28,771 bases of DNA, taken from contig CAADWP010000105.1 in assembly GCA_900752785.1 (NCBI GenBank), positions 1-28,771 of the forward strand, written 5' to 3'. Of this stretch, positions 1-10,119 are shown piece after piece; within the stretch, counting starts at the first letter, position 1; each line of letters begins with the position of its first letter. The notes below the pieces were generated by a model, which made no database searches, was not told the origin of the DNA, and was given only the letters and a program-made list of their open reading frames with translations. Made by a program: the position numbers and the translations under genes. This DNA comes from an uncultured Ruminococcus sp. (lineage in GTDB: Bacteria > Bacillota > Clostridia > Oscillospirales > Ruminococcaceae).

Positions 1-263
1 CCTGTCAGCTCATGATCGAATATAACAAGCTCTGCTTCAAGCGCGTCAAGCTGCTCTTTAAGCTCCTCAAGCCTGCCGCTGCCCATACAGGTTGCAGGAT
101 CGCAGGAGGTCTTTTTCTGGATAACCGTTCCAACGACCTCTGCCCCTGCTGTATCGGCAAGCTCTGCAAGCTCCTTTATTGATACTTCCGCATCAAACTC
201 ACCCGTATCAACACAGGCAAGAACTGTCTTAACGGGCAGCTCCTCAGTTTTGTTTTCGTACAT
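1..263 (-). CDS. hflX: GTPase HflX, N-terminal fragment (cut by window edge)
   Basis: The reading frame starts at an ATG (complement of 261-263) preceded by an AAAGGA ribosome binding site and stays open to the left edge, giving 87 residues. The peptide has the HflX N-terminal pattern: a conserved 'CVDTGEFD' opening, an 'ELAELADTAGAEVVG' helix, a 'CMGSGRLEEL' segment matching the usual 'yiGkGKleEl', and an 'LVIFDHELT' strand. HflX is a ribosome-associated GTPase that splits stalled or stressed ribosomes. Only the nucleotide-independent N-terminal domain is visible, and the GTPase motifs lie outside the window. It is the last visible gene of the secA-methyltransferase-hslO-hflX run, 19 bp after hslO, so co-transcription is likely. 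Confidence 0.85.
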   Translation of the reverse strand, partial: MYENKTEELPVKTVLACVDTGEFDAEVSIKELAELADTAGAEVVGTVIQKKTSCDPATCMGSGRLEELKEQLDALEAELVIFDHELT

Positions 264-282
264 AAAGTTTTCCTTTCAATGG

Positions 283-1152
283 CTATTTAATAAGTCCGCC
301 AAGTTCATTCGGTGTGAAAACGTATTCCTTTCCGCAGAAATGGCAGCATACCGAGGTTTCCTTTCCCTCGGCAGCCATATCCCGAAGCTCCTTTTCACCA
401 AGGCTTATCAGAATTTTTTCGGTGCGACGGCGGCTGCAATCGCATTTATACATCGGAGAAGCTGTGTCAAGCTCATTGGGTTCAAGTCCGTCAAGTAGCA
501 TCCCCGCAATTTCTTCGGGAGTTATTCCGTCGTCAAGCATAGCTGATATAGGACGAAGCTTCGCAACGTTTCGTTCAATTATATCAATACATTTGTCGTC
601 CGCAAACGGCAGAAGCTGCACAATAAATCCTCCGGCAGATTTGACCGACAAGTCTGTATCTATAAGAACGCCCAGACTGCAAACCGTTGGGATCTGTTCG
701 CTTACGGCATAATAATTTGCAATGTCCTCGGCAATTTCCCCCGAAACAAGAGGAATCACACCGACGTAAGGCTCTTTCAGTCCCAAATCTTTGACAACGG
801 AAAGCATACCGTCACGTCCTACAGCTCCTCCTACGTCAAGCTTGCCCTGAGCGTTCAAGGGCAGCTCGACAGCCGGATTGTTAACATAGCTTTTTACATT
901 TCCCCGGCTGTCGGCAACTGCCACAAGCTGACCGGCAGGACCGTTGCCGTCAACGCGTAAAGTAATGCTGTCGTCCTCGCCCTTGAGCATATATCCCATA
1001 AGCGAAGCAGCCACAGATAATCTGCCTAAGCCTGCCGTTACGACAGGAGAAGTGTTGTGGATACGCCTGATTTCGGAAACGATATCTCTTGCGTCAATTA
1101 CCGCGGCAAACGCTGAACCGTCCGCAGTAATTGCTCTGTATAATTTTCCCAT
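283..1152 (-). CDS. hslO: Redox-regulated chaperone Hsp33
   Basis: The product has 289 residues, the normal size for Hsp33, a cytoplasmic holdase activated by oxidation. The N-terminal domain begins 'MGKLYRAITADGSAFAAVID' and contains the family hallmarks 'GPAGQLVAVADSRGNV' and 'VVKDLGLKEPY'. The C-terminal redox switch has Cys237 and Cys239 (CDC) followed by Cys270 and Cys273 (CHFC), which bind zinc in the reduced form; Cys269 is an extra neighbouring cysteine. The start has an AGAGG ribosome binding site about 10 nt upstream. It follows the methyltransferase gene by 17 bp and precedes hflX by 19 bp, which fits an operon with a proteostasis and translation-stress theme. Confidence 0.95.
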   Translation of the reverse strand: MGKLYRAITADGSAFAAVIDARDIVSEIRRIHNTSPVVTAGLGRLSVAASLMGYMLKGEDDSITLRVDGNGPAGQLVAVADSRGNVKSYVNNPAVELPLNAQGKLDVGGAVGRDGMLSVVKDLGLKEPYVGVIPLVSGEIAEDIANYYAVSEQIPTVCSLGVLIDTDLSVKSAGGFIVQLLPFADDKCIDIIERNVAKLRPISAMLDDGITPEEIAGMLLDGLEPNELDTASPMYKCDCSRRRTEKILISLGEKELRDMAAEGKETSVCCHFCGKEYVFTPNELGGLIK

Positions 1153-1169
1153 TTTATAATTACCTCTTT

Positions 1170-1937
1170 TTAAATTATTTGACCGTTCTTAATACACCTT
1201 GCGGCATAAATTATGCGCTGTGAAGTTTCTGTAGGAGAGTCAAAGGTATCGTCCCCGTACTTTGCCAGTATCTCAAATCCCGACTTAATAAGAATACGCT
1301 CCAGTTCTTCTTCACTGTAAGCTCGTTCAGAAAAGCTGTCAGAGCTTCTGGAATACATACCGCTTTCTACGCGCTCAAAAAATTCAAGCTCCATCTTTAC
1401 CTCGCCGGTATCCTGAGCAAGAGTATTTTCCCACACGCAGTAAACATTATCGGTTTCATAAGTAAAAGTATTATTTGCCAGCACAGAACGATGCTTATAA
1501 AGAGTATTTACATCGAAAATGAACAAGCCGTCTGTTTCAGAGAAAAACGCCACCCGTTCAAAAACCTTTTTCACATCGTCTATTGAAGGAAGATGATTTA
1601 AACTGTCAAGAGCGCATAACGTTATATCTACTGTTCCGAACATATCTATATACCGCATATCCTGACACAGATACTGAATATTCAATCCGTTGTCAAATTT
1701 TTTTTCGATAGCTATCCCAAGCATTTCATCGGAATTGTCTATACCGATAACATCATAGCCAAGACGAGCCATAGCTTCGGAAATACTTCCCGTTCCGCAG
1801 GCGAGATCTACGAGAATATTACCGCTTGTTTTTTTGAATTTTTTTATAATTTCATGAAAGTATTCACCGCGCCTGCCATAATCAATATTTGCCGTCAATT
1901 CATCGTAATACCGCGCAAATGCGCTGTAGCCGCTCAT
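1170..1937 (-). CDS. Class I SAM-dependent methyltransferase
   Basis: The product has about 255 residues. Motif I is 'VDLACGTGSISEAMA', followed by the acidic motif II 'VIGIDNSDEML' and a 'DITLCALDSLNHL' strand, a standard Rossmann methyltransferase layout. The 'FARYYDELTANIDYG' N-terminus is typical of small uncharacterised methyltransferases in Clostridia, so the substrate is unknown. I chose the ATG at 1937 because GGAGG lies 7 nt upstream; an adjacent ATG at 1940 is equally in frame and too close to the ribosome binding site. The frame stays open to 1982, but no comparable ribosome binding site supports that start. The gene lies between secA and hslO. Confidence 0.85.
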   Translation of the reverse strand: MSGYSAFARYYDELTANIDYGRRGEYFHEIIKKFKKTSGNILVDLACGTGSISEAMARLGYDVIGIDNSDEMLGIAIEKKFDNGLNIQYLCQDMRYIDMFGTVDITLCALDSLNHLPSIDDVKKVFERVAFFSETDGLFIFDVNTLYKHRSVLANNTFTYETDNVYCVWENTLAQDTGEVKMELEFFERVESGMYSRSSDSFSERAYSEEELERILIKSGFEILAKYGDDTFDSPTETSQRIIYAARCIKNGQII

Positions 1938-1968
1938 CATACCGCCTCCGTTTATGCATTGATACTGA

Positions 1969-1996
1969 CAGAAGGCGGACAAATATCCGCCTTCTG
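1969..1996 (-). terminator. Perfect 11-bp hairpin between secA and the methyltransferase gene
   Basis: An 11-bp perfect stem (CAGAAGGCGGA paired with TCCGCCTTCTG) with a 6-nt loop begins 4 nt after the secA stop codon. On the secA transcript no U-tract follows, so it is a poor intrinsic terminator. It could attenuate read-through, protect the secA mRNA 3' end or block exonucleases. In the plus direction it is followed by a short T-rich run, but no plus-strand gene needs it. Confidence 0.5.
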
Positions 1997-2000
1997 AATT

Positions 2001-4760
2001 TTACTTATTTGCCATATCCTTTGATTTACAGCACTTTTTATACTTTTTTCCGCTTCCGCACGGACAAGGATCGTTATCTCCGACCTTTTTAGCCTTAGCC
2101 GTTTCGGTAAAGCTTCCGTCGCCTGCTCCGGCATTGGGCGCATCAGGCTTTGCAACCTGCTCGCGTTCGGGAGCTTCATTTTTCTGAAGTCTCACAGTCA
2201 GCAGCATACGTATCGTATCCTCACGGATAGAATCGACCATAGCGTCGAACATCTCGAAGCCCTCGTAACGATATTCGATAACAGGATTCTTCTGACCATA
2301 AGAACGCAGACCGATACCTTTTTTAAGCTCCTCCATATCGTCGATATGAGCCATCCACTTTGTATCGACAACTTTAAGCAGGATAACGCGCTCAAGTTCA
2401 CGCATGACTTCAATACCGTACTCGGCTTCCTTGGCATTGTATATCTCCATAGCCTTTTCCCTCAGAGCCGTTATAATATCGTCTCTTGTCACGCTTTCAA
2501 GCTCGTCGTCTTCAAATGTAAGATCTTCAGGACCGATAAGCCAGCCGAGGAAAAACTCCTTCAAACCGACAATATTCCAGTTTTCCTTAACATCTTCATC
2601 AACAAGATATGTCTCAACAGTAGCGCCGATAAGCTCCTCCATCATCTTAATAATGCTCTCATGGAGATCCTCGCCGTCAAGAACCTGTGAACGCTGCTTA
2701 TAGATGATCTCACGCTGAGTATTCATAACGTCGTCGTAATTAAGGACGTTCTTTCTGATACTGAAGTTATTACCCTCAACCTTTTTCTGCGACGATTCTA
2801 TGATCTTGGTAAGGAACTTGCTCTCGATAGGCATATTCTCATCTACCTTGAGCGTATTCATAAGATTCTGGAGACGGTCACCCGCAAAAATACGCATAAG
2901 GTCGTCCTCTACGGAGAGGTAGAAACAGCTTTCGCCTTCATCGCCCTGACGTCCCGAACGTCCGCGGAGCTGATTGTCGATACGTCTCGACTCATGGCGT
3001 TCGGTACCAAGGATAAACAAACCGCCTGCTTCCTTGACAGCGACAGCCTTTTCCTTGACCTCTGCATTGTATTTATTATAAAGCTCACGATAAAGCTTCC
3101 TTGCGTCAAGAATCTCCTGATTATCAGTATCGGCAAAACCGATAGCCTCGCTGATAACCTCTTCGGGGATCTCGCGCTTTCTCATCTCGGCTCTTGCGAG
3201 GAACTCGGCATTACCGCCAAGCATGATATCCGTGCCTCGTCCTGCCATATTCGTAGCAATAGTCACAGCGCCGTATTTACCTGCCTGTGCAACGATCTCG
3301 GCTTCTTTGGCATGCTGCTTTGCGTTAAGCACCTCATGCTTTACGCCCTTTCTCTTTAGCATTGCGGACAGAAGCTCCGATTTTTCAATTGAAACAGTAC
3401 CTACGAGGATAGGCTGTCCCTTGTCGTGGCATTCTATAATTTTATCAATAATAGCGGCATATTTGCCCTTTTCCGTGCTGTAGACCTGATCGTTGCGGTC
3501 TATACGGATAACGGGCTTATTTGTGGGGATAGAAATAACGTCCAGCTTGTAAATTTCCTTGAACTCGTCCTCTTCGGTCATGGCAGTACCCGTCATACCG
3601 GAAAGCTTCTTATAAAGACGGAAGAAATTCTGGAAAGTGATCGTTGCAAGAGTTTTTGACTCGCTCTTAATCTTTACGCCTTCCTTTGCTTCGATAGCCT
3701 GATGGAGACCGTCGTTAAAGCGTCTGCCCATCATCAGACGTCCCGTAAATTCATCAACGATAATGATCTCGCCGTCTTTAACAACATAATCAATATCATT
3801 TTTCATAACGCCATTGGCTTTAATAGCCTGATTTATATGATGAAGAAGTGTAATATTCTCGGAATCCATAAGATTTTCTACCTGAAAAGCCTGTTCCGCC
3901 TTCTTTACACCGCGCTGAGTGATAGTAGCCGTCTTTGCCTTTTCGTCGATGATATAATCGGCAGTTTCATTAACGGCATCCTGATCCACCTTATCGTCCA
4001 TTTCAACAACGGTAGTCGAAACGAGAGTCTTTGCAAATCGGTCAACAATTGAATAAAGGTCGGTAGATTTATCGCCGCGTCCGGAAATAATAAGAGGGGT
4101 ACGAGCCTCGTCGATGAGAATAGAGTCTACCTCGTCCACGATAGCAAAATTCGGAACGCGCTGTACGCGCTCTTCCTTGTGAGTTACCATATTGTCACGT
4201 AGATAATCGAAGCCAAGTTCATTATTCGTTCCGTATGTTACATCACAGTTGTATGCGGCACGGCGCTGGTCGTTATTGAGTCCATGAAGTATACAGCCTA
4301 CCGTAAGTCCGAGCCAGCGAAGGACTTTGCCCATTTCCTCAGCCTGTGTCTTTGCAAGGTAATCGTTTACGGTAACAACATGAACGCCGAGACCGGAAAG
4401 GGCGTTTAAGTAAGAAGCCACACAGGCTACAAGGGTCTTACCTTCACCTGTTTTCATTTCAGCAATACGTCCCTGATGAAGAACGATAGCGCCGATAATC
4501 TGTACAGGATAAGGCTTTTTTTCCAGCACTCGCCATGCAGCCTCCCTTACGGTTGCAAGAGCCTCCGGAAGAATCATATCCAGAGTTTCTCCGTCCTCAA
4601 GTCTTTCCTTGAACTCGCCGGTTTTTGCTTTAAGCTCGGCGTCGGTGAGCTTCTGGTATTCTTCGTCCAAAGCAAGAACTTGATTTTTTATAGGCTCGAT
4701 ACGCTTGAGTTCTCTGTTGCTGTAAGCGTTTGCGCCAAAAATTCCTTTAAATAAACCCAT
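2001..4760 (-). CDS. secA: Preprotein translocase ATPase SecA
   Basis: The product has 919 residues, a usual length for Firmicute SecA, the cytoplasmic and membrane-peripheral motor that pushes preproteins through SecYEG. The Walker A region is 'MKTGEGKT' (residues 102-109), the Walker B/DEAD-like box is 'VDEVDS' (about 208-213), and the helicase region '[10 protein letters not shown]' and '[11 protein letters not shown]' are intact. The C-terminus carries the SEC-C zinc motif with Cys899, Cys901, Cys910 and Cys911, which binds SecB or ribosomes in other bacteria. The start codon has a weak GGCGGT ribosome binding site. A near-consensus promoter lies about 70 bp upstream, making secA the head of its own transcription unit. 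Confidence 0.98.
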   Translation of the reverse strand: MGLFKGIFGANAYSNRELKRIEPIKNQVLALDEEYQKLTDAELKAKTGEFKERLEDGETLDMILPEALATVREAAWRVLEKKPYPVQIIGAIVLHQGRIAEMKTGEGKTLVACVASYLNALSGLGVHVVTVNDYLAKTQAEEMGKVLRWLGLTVGCILHGLNNDQRRAAYNCDVTYGTNNELGFDYLRDNMVTHKEERVQRVPNFAIVDEVDSILIDEARTPLIISGRGDKSTDLYSIVDRFAKTLVSTTVVEMDDKVDQDAVNETADYIIDEKAKTATITQRGVKKAEQAFQVENLMDSENITLLHHINQAIKANGVMKNDIDYVVKDGEIIIVDEFTGRLMMGRRFNDGLHQAIEAKEGVKIKSESKTLATITFQNFFRLYKKLSGMTGTAMTEEDEFKEIYKLDVISIPTNKPVIRIDRNDQVYSTEKGKYAAIIDKIIECHDKGQPILVGTVSIEKSELLSAMLKRKGVKHEVLNAKQHAKEAEIVAQAGKYGAVTIATNMAGRGTDIMLGGNAEFLARAEMRKREIPEEVISEAIGFADTDNQEILDARKLYRELYNKYNAEVKEKAVAVKEAGGLFILGTERHESRRIDNQLRGRSGRQGDEGESCFYLSVEDDLMRIFAGDRLQNLMNTLKVDENMPIESKFLTKIIESSQKKVEGNNFSIRKNVLNYDDVMNTQREIIYKQRSQVLDGEDLHESIIKMMEELIGATVETYLVDEDVKENWNIVGLKEFFLGWLIGPEDLTFEDDELESVTRDDIITALREKAMEIYNAKEAEYGIEVMRELERVILLKVVDTKWMAHIDDMEELKKGIGLRSYGQKNPVIEYRYEGFEMFDAMVDSIREDTIRMLLTVRLQKNEAPEREQVAKPDAPNAGAGDGSFTETAKAKKVGDNDPCPCGSGKKYKKCCKSKDMANK

Positions 4761-4827
4761 TATTTATTTACCGCCTTTACTTGTTTATGGTAATATCTTT
4801 AAAAGTAACAAAAATTACACATAATAT

Positions 4828-4856
4828 ATTTTACTACAATTTGTGCAGTTTGTCAA
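4828..4856 (-). promoter_or_regulatory. Sigma-A-type promoter of secA
   Basis: On the minus strand, TTGACA (complement of 4851-4856) and TAAAAT (complement of 4828-4833) are separated by exactly 17 bp. Predicted transcription starts near 4820, giving an AU-rich leader of about 60 nt before the secA ATG. The promoter sits in the gap downstream of the preceding minus-strand gene, so secA can be expressed independently of it. Confidence 0.75.
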
Positions 4857-4881
4857 TACCCGATATGCTCCGACCGCCTAT

Positions 4882-6018
4882 TTATTCTTCCGCCGCCTTG
4901 AATCGCCTATAATTTTTGTCGATATATCGGCACATAGCAGCGTAATATCGTTCATCGAAGGGAACGAAAAGATAAGCTTCGTCCTTAAATTCATCACAGT
5001 TGTATTTTTCTTCGCCATAATAATCAAGAGCCATATTGTCAACGTCGTTCGGGTAGAACGGTTCGCCGTCATCCGGGTAAAAATTATAATAAGCGGCTGA
5101 AAAACGCTGTCCCTCTTCGGTGAAAAGCTCCATTGAAAGTTCGCCGCCGAGAGAATCTATCAAGAACTTCCTCACGTCGAGATCGCCGGATTTTATGGCG
5201 GCAATCTCTTCCGCAAAAAATTCATCAAGCTCATCGTTTATCATACTGCGATCTATCGCCCAGCGAAGATAAGCGGCGATATGGTTCGCACCGTTTATCT
5301 CGGGAATATCAAGCTCCTTATCAATAATTTTTGACGAATGATGTTCAACGGTATCTATTATGTTTTCATAATCGTCGGGAACGGCGCAGGGACGCTCAAT
5401 GTCAACAATATGGGAAAAATTCTCAAAACAATCAAGCAGTGCAGACGCATTTCGTCTGGTTTTGTATTCGATCTCGCGGCTATATAGCGGAATCACCTGA
5501 TAAAAGCTCACTTCTTCATTTTCGTTAAGCTTGCAGTTCCACGATTCCTCGCCGTATGCGGAGCAAATAAGCATTGCGCCGCTGAATCCCGTATTTGACG
5601 CGAAGCTTTGATCGAACTCGACAGTCCGTCCCCACGAAAGCCATGCTCCGTCTTTCACCGGCATTTTTGCAAGGACCTCCAAAAGAATGAACGGCCAGAA
5701 GTCTTCATTTTCAAAACTTTCCGTATTCCAGTCGGGCGGCAGACTGATAACAAGCTCAGCACGCCCCTCATATACTTCTCCGCTTCTGCCTTCCGCTCTC
5801 ATAACGTGCGCGCCCATACCTGTCGTAACGATCGTAAAGCAGTGATTTTTCCTGTTGGGAGGAATTATACAAAATTTAATTTTTATTCCATGAGGCTCGT
5901 TTTCCTCTAAAAAACGATCTGTTCTGCCGAAATGATTCTCTATAAATTTTTCAATCGTTTTAGCCTGTTCATCCGTATAAAGTTCAAGCTTTAACTTCTT
6001 TTTCTCACCTTTTTTCAA
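4882..6018 (-). CDS. SUFU-domain protein with C-terminal DUF7832-like domain, TTG start
   Basis: The product has 378 residues. Roughly residues 25-200 resemble the suppressor-of-fused (SUFU) domain: 'FTIVTTGMGAHVM', 'AELVISLPPDW', 'WPFILLEVLAKMP' and 'IPLYSREIEYK'. The C-terminal part (about 220-378) has 'GANHIAAYLRWAIDRSM', a charged linker and an acidic, tyrosine-rich end resembling DUF7832. The frame is open back to 6096, but a TTG at 6018 has GGAGG 8 nt upstream and gives a 14-nt overlap with the phosphatase gene before it, so I take that as the start. There are no membrane segments or signal peptide. Bacterial SUFU domains are mostly known as immunity proteins of polymorphic toxins, but no toxin gene is adjacent, so the function is unknown. 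Confidence 0.75.
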   Translation of the reverse strand: MKKGEKKKLKLELYTDEQAKTIEKFIENHFGRTDRFLEENEPHGIKIKFCIIPPNRKNHCFTIVTTGMGAHVMRAEGRSGEVYEGRAELVISLPPDWNTESFENEDFWPFILLEVLAKMPVKDGAWLSWGRTVEFDQSFASNTGFSGAMLICSAYGEESWNCKLNENEEVSFYQVIPLYSREIEYKTRRNASALLDCFENFSHIVDIERPCAVPDDYENIIDTVEHHSSKIIDKELDIPEINGANHIAAYLRWAIDRSMINDELDEFFAEEIAAIKSGDLDVRKFLIDSLGGELSMELFTEEGQRFSAAYYNFYPDDGEPFYPNDVDNMALDYYGEEKYNCDEFKDEAYLFVPFDERYYAAMCRYIDKNYRRFKAAEE

Positions 6019-6673
6019 TGTTTTCGCCTCCGTTAAGAATAAATTCCGCAATATCATATGGAGTTTCGGCAATATAATCCGCGCCCTCGGCTTCAAGCTC
6101 GCTGCGGCTGCGGAATCCCCATGTACAGCCGATAGAAATAAGTCCTGAATTTTTTGCCGTTTTAATATCTACATTACTGTCGCCGATCATGAACACTTGG
6201 TTATCGTCTGCGGAAATATCTTCAAGAATTTCGCGGATTATTTGCGGCTCAGGCTTTTTCGGACGTTCAGCGCACCCTCCCAGAACTTTAACAAAAGTAA
6301 TATCCGGAAGCAATGCCAAAACTACAAGACGTGCGACATCCTGCGGCTTATTTGTCGCAACAGCAAGAATTACGCCGTTATCGGAAAGTTTTTGCATAGT
6401 TTCTTTAATTCCCGGATAAAGCTTTGTTTTGTCAAGATAATGCTCATCGTAATAACTGCAAAAAATCCCGTGAAGCTTATCGGCGTCCGATTTTCTGTCG
6501 TCCGGAAGCGCTCGGAGACAAAGCATAGGCGCGCCGTTTCCTACAAATTTCTTGTATCTCTCAACAGGATGCTCCGGACAGCCAAGCTCCCTCAAGCCGT
6601 AATTTACAGCGTCCGCAAGATCGTTTATCGTATCGGCGATCGTTCCGTCAAGGTCGAAAATTGCCGTTTTCAT
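6005..6673 (-). CDS. HAD-superfamily phosphatase, phosphoglycolate phosphatase-like
   Basis: The product has 222 residues and opens with 'MKTAIFDLDGTIADT', the HAD motif I with nucleophilic Asp in DxD. Motif II is the Thr in 'ILAVATNKP', motif III the Lys in 'KKPEPQII', and motif IV 'FMIGDSNVDIKTAKNSG'. The helical cap between motifs I and II places it in the Gph/PGP group (subclass IA). It probably hydrolyses a small phosphorylated metabolite, but the sequence does not fix the substrate. An AAGGAG site precedes the start. It lies 14 bp after tgt and overlaps the next gene by 14 nt, so it belongs to the queA-tgt operon. Confidence 0.9.
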   Translation of the reverse strand: MKTAIFDLDGTIADTINDLADAVNYGLRELGCPEHPVERYKKFVGNGAPMLCLRALPDDRKSDADKLHGIFCSYYDEHYLDKTKLYPGIKETMQKLSDNGVILAVATNKPQDVARLVVLALLPDITFVKVLGGCAERPKKPEPQIIREILEDISADDNQVFMIGDSNVDIKTAKNSGLISIGCTWGFRSRSELEAEGADYIAETPYDIAEFILNGGENIEKR

Positions 6674-6687
6674 TACAGGTCATCTCC

Positions 6688-7830
<1,143 letters not shown>

Positions 7831-8733
7831 TTATAGCTCCGCTTCGGGAGTGCGGTATTCATGCTTTTCATAATATCCGATAAGTTTTCCCTTTTCATCG
7901 CGGAGAGCTATCATATAAACGTCCTTGTTTTCTTTTGGGTTATGGAACGTAAAAACCCTGTTGTTGTCGAGATCCTGACCGAACCAATCAACGATATACT
8001 TTATTTTTTCATTGGATTCGTCGTTATGGCAATCGAGAAGCGACTGCCCGATAAGCTCCGCGCCTCCCTTATTTTCGTAACGTTCGACAGCGGCAGGATT
8101 CATATAAATAATTTTATGGTCGGTTTCGCAGATAACTATCGGCGCGATGTCAGAATCAACAATACTTCTGAAAAATGGTGAGATTTTCATAATATACTCC
8201 TTACTCAATTTTTTTGCGCGTTTTCTGATTTTTGGTCTTTTAATGAGAACAACGGTAACTGCCGCCGCGGTCAGCAGATTGACTGCCAGATATATATTCG
8301 GGTAAATTCCAAGCGCCGCCGTTGATACAGCTATGAAAATATTGAAAAGGGCAACGCACAGCTCCATTGCGCACAAGCCTGTTGAAAATCGGTAATATTC
8401 AGGCTCGCCGCCAAATTTCCTTCCGAGCAGTCTGGAAATGACTGCCGCCAATATAATATAGATCCCCAATACGATCGGTACTGCTGCGTACATTTGAAGA
8501 ATTATTTTGGCAAGCATGAACTGCATCAGATAGCCGAAAACATCGAACAGCGGAAATCCCGTTATCGCCTTGAATCTCATCGGCAATCCTATCCTTTCGC
8601 CGAAATCGGGATAATATTTGCAAACGACACGCACAAATATTCCCATTGCAAGCAGGAGCACCCCGACAATAAGCGAAACTATAAAATCTATCCGAAGCTG
8701 TTTTTGAATAGCCCTGTCTTTGTCTGTATCCAT
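7831..8733 (-). CDS. Membrane protein with C-terminal PAS domain, between queA and tgt
   Basis: The product has 300 residues. Four or five hydrophobic segments (about 15-37, 66-100, 118-141, 148-165) are followed by a basic stretch and a PAS domain (about 185-292). The PAS part has 'IAPIVICETDHKIIYMNPAA', 'LIGQSLLDCHNDES' and 'VYMIALRDEKGKLIGYYE', resembling the PAS module found after DUF438 in other Firmicutes. No output domain is present. I chose ATG 8733 because AAGGAGG lies just upstream. A second in-frame ATG at 8190 has its own AAGGAG 6 nt upstream and would give a soluble 119-residue PAS protein. The gene starts 11 bp after queA and ends 12 bp before tgt. The ligand is unknown. Confidence 0.8.
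   Translation of the reverse strand: MDTDKDRAIQKQLRIDFIVSLIVGVLLLAMGIFVRVVCKYYPDFGERIGLPMRFKAITGFPLFDVFGYLMQFMLAKIILQMYAAVPIVLGIYIILAAVISRLLGRKFGGEPEYYRFSTGLCAMELCVALFNIFIAVSTAALGIYPNIYLAVNLLTAAAVTVVLIKRPKIRKRAKKLSKEYIMKISPFFRSIVDSDIAPIVICETDHKIIYMNPAAVERYENKGGAELIGQSLLDCHNDESNEKIKYIVDWFGQDLDNNRVFTFHNPKENKDVYMIALRDEKGKLIGYYEKHEYRTPEAEL
8188..8202 (-). promoter_or_regulatory. Internal ribosome binding site and ATG for a stand-alone PAS product
   Basis: Inside the membrane PAS gene, AAGGAG (complement of 8197-8202) sits 6 nt before an in-frame ATG (complement of 8188-8190), exactly at the junction between the transmembrane region and the PAS domain. Initiation there would produce the PAS domain alone (7831-8190). 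This is seen directly; its use in the cell is an inference. Confidence 0.5.
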
Positions 8734-8744
8734 TAAAAACCTCC

Positions 8745-9776
8745 TTAAATAATGCACATACAATCTCCGAAGCTGAAAAAGCGGTATCGTTCTTCAACGG
8801 CAATTTTGTACGCATTCATCGTATTTTCATAGCCCATAAACGCCGAAACAAGCATTATAAGAGTGCTTTCGGGAAGGTGAAAATTTGTTATCAGACCGTC
8901 GATACACTTAAATTCATAGCCGGGATATATGAAAATATCAGTATATCCGTCATGCTCGGCGATCTCGTTATAAAAGGTCGCCACGCTTTCGAGGGTTCGG
9001 CAGGAGGTCGTTCCCACAGCGATCACGCGCCCTCCGTTCGCCTTTGTCTCATTGATGAGATCTGCCGTTTCTTGCGGAAGATAATAATGCTCGCTGTGCA
9101 TTTTGTGGTCAAGGACGTTATCTTCCTTGACGGGACGAAAAGTTCCCAAGCCGACATGAAGCGTAACAAATGCGGTTTTTACGCCCATTCGGTGAAGCTC
9201 GTCTATCATTTCGGGAGTAAAATGCAGCCCAGCTGTAGGAGCAGCCGCAGAGCCAAGCTCTTTTGAATACACGGTCTGATAGCGTTCCTTGTCCTCAAGC
9301 TTTGCCGTTATGTAGGGAGGAAGCGGCATTTGCCCCACATCGTCAAGGGCGGTGAAGAAATTTCCCTCGCATTCAAATTTTACGATTCGGTTTCCGTCGG
9401 ACTTGACTTCGACGACCTCGGCGATGAGCCTGCCTCCGCCGAAGCTGAATCTCGTGCCGACTTTAGCTTTTTTTCCGGGACGGCAGATTATCTCCCAAAG
9501 CTTGTCGCCCTTTTGCTCCAGCAGCAAAAATTCAATAAAAGTGCCGTTGCCGATCTTCTCGCCGTAAAGCCTTGCCGGAATAACACGCGAATCGTTCATA
9601 ACAAGCAAGTCACCCTTTTTCAGACATTCGCATAAATTATAAAAACGCTTATGACTGACCTCGCCCGAAAAGCGGTCAACAAGCATCATTCTTGAACTGT
9701 TTCTCGGTTCGGCTGGAGTCTGAGCAATAAGTTCCTCCGGGAGATCATAATAAAAATCAGATTTTAAAAGCTCCAT
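8745..9776 (-). CDS. queA: S-adenosylmethionine:tRNA ribosyltransferase-isomerase QueA
   Basis: The product has 343 residues, the usual length. QueA transfers and isomerises the ribose of SAM onto preQ1-tRNA to give epoxyqueuosine. Family signatures include '[18 protein letters not shown]' at the start, '[16 protein letters not shown]', '[17 protein letters not shown]', '[12 protein letters not shown]' and '[16 protein letters not shown]' near the end. An AAGGAG site precedes the ATG. It is the first gene of the minus-strand operon and is divergent from the lysine riboswitch, sharing a short AT-rich intergenic promoter region. Confidence 0.98.
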   Translation of the reverse strand: MELLKSDFYYDLPEELIAQTPAEPRNSSRMMLVDRFSGEVSHKRFYNLCECLKKGDLLVMNDSRVIPARLYGEKIGNGTFIEFLLLEQKGDKLWEIICRPGKKAKVGTRFSFGGGRLIAEVVEVKSDGNRIVKFECEGNFFTALDDVGQMPLPPYITAKLEDKERYQTVYSKELGSAAAPTAGLHFTPEMIDELHRMGVKTAFVTLHVGLGTFRPVKEDNVLDHKMHSEHYYLPQETADLINETKANGGRVIAVGTTSCRTLESVATFYNEIAEHDGYTDIFIYPGYEFKCIDGLITNFHLPESTLIMLVSAFMGYENTMNAYKIAVEERYRFFSFGDCMCII

Positions 9777-9813
9777 ATAGAAAAAATCTCCTTAAAAAAA
9801 TTTAAAAAAGATA

Positions 9814-9842
9814 TTGACATATCGAAAATTAAGTGATATTAT
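9814..9842 (+). promoter_or_regulatory. Sigma-A-type promoter of the asd-dap operon
   Basis: A consensus TTGACA (9814-9819) and a TATTAT (9837-9842) are separated by exactly 17 bp. The predicted start point falls at about 9849-9851, which is the first nucleotide of the lysine riboswitch, so there is essentially no leader before the aptamer. Confidence 0.8.
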
Positions 9843-9848
9843 ATTAAA

Positions 9849-10020
9849 AAGGTAGAGGTGCGGATGAGATCAGTAGCTGCTTCGAGGATGACCGTTCCGA
9901 TGAAAGGCAGTGAAAGGCAATTCCGCCGAAGGGCTGTTTCCGGTAAATTCAGCTCTGGCCGCGGATTTAATAGATTTGCGGCTGTCATCATTACATTATG
10001 GTGGAGAGCTATCGGCATAC
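9849..10020 (+). ncRNA. Lysine riboswitch (L box) aptamer
   Basis: The conserved blocks of the lysine riboswitch occur in order: AGGTAGAGGTGCG, then AGTAG, the loop-E-like GAGGATGACCG, GTGAAAGGCA, CCGCCGAAGGGC, GGCTGTCATCA and GGTGGAGAGCTATC. The P1 helix can form between GGTAG (9851-9855) and CTATC (10009-10013). The aptamer lies directly upstream of asd and the dap genes, so lysine binding should switch the diaminopimelate/lysine branch off. It is followed by an intrinsic terminator. Confidence 0.95.
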
Positions 10021-10085
10021 AGCTAAACTGATATGTCAATATTTCTATTATAACGTATGATGAGCCGGTTTGCAACCGGTTTTTG
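10011..10085 (+). terminator. Riboswitch expression platform: terminator and antiterminator
   Basis: The terminator is GCCGGTT (10064-10070) paired with AACCGGT (10074-10080) around a TGC loop, followed by TTTTT and a further T-rich run. An alternative helix pairs ATCGGC (10011-10016) with GCCGGT (10064-10069), extended by ATAC (10017-10020) with GTAT (10055-10058) across a 5-nt bulge. That helix uses the 3' strand of P1 and the 5' arm of the terminator, so it is mutually exclusive with both. This predicts lysine-induced termination. Confidence 0.85.
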
Positions 10086-10119
10086 TTATTTTTTGAAAAA
10101 AATATTAAGGAGAACACTT

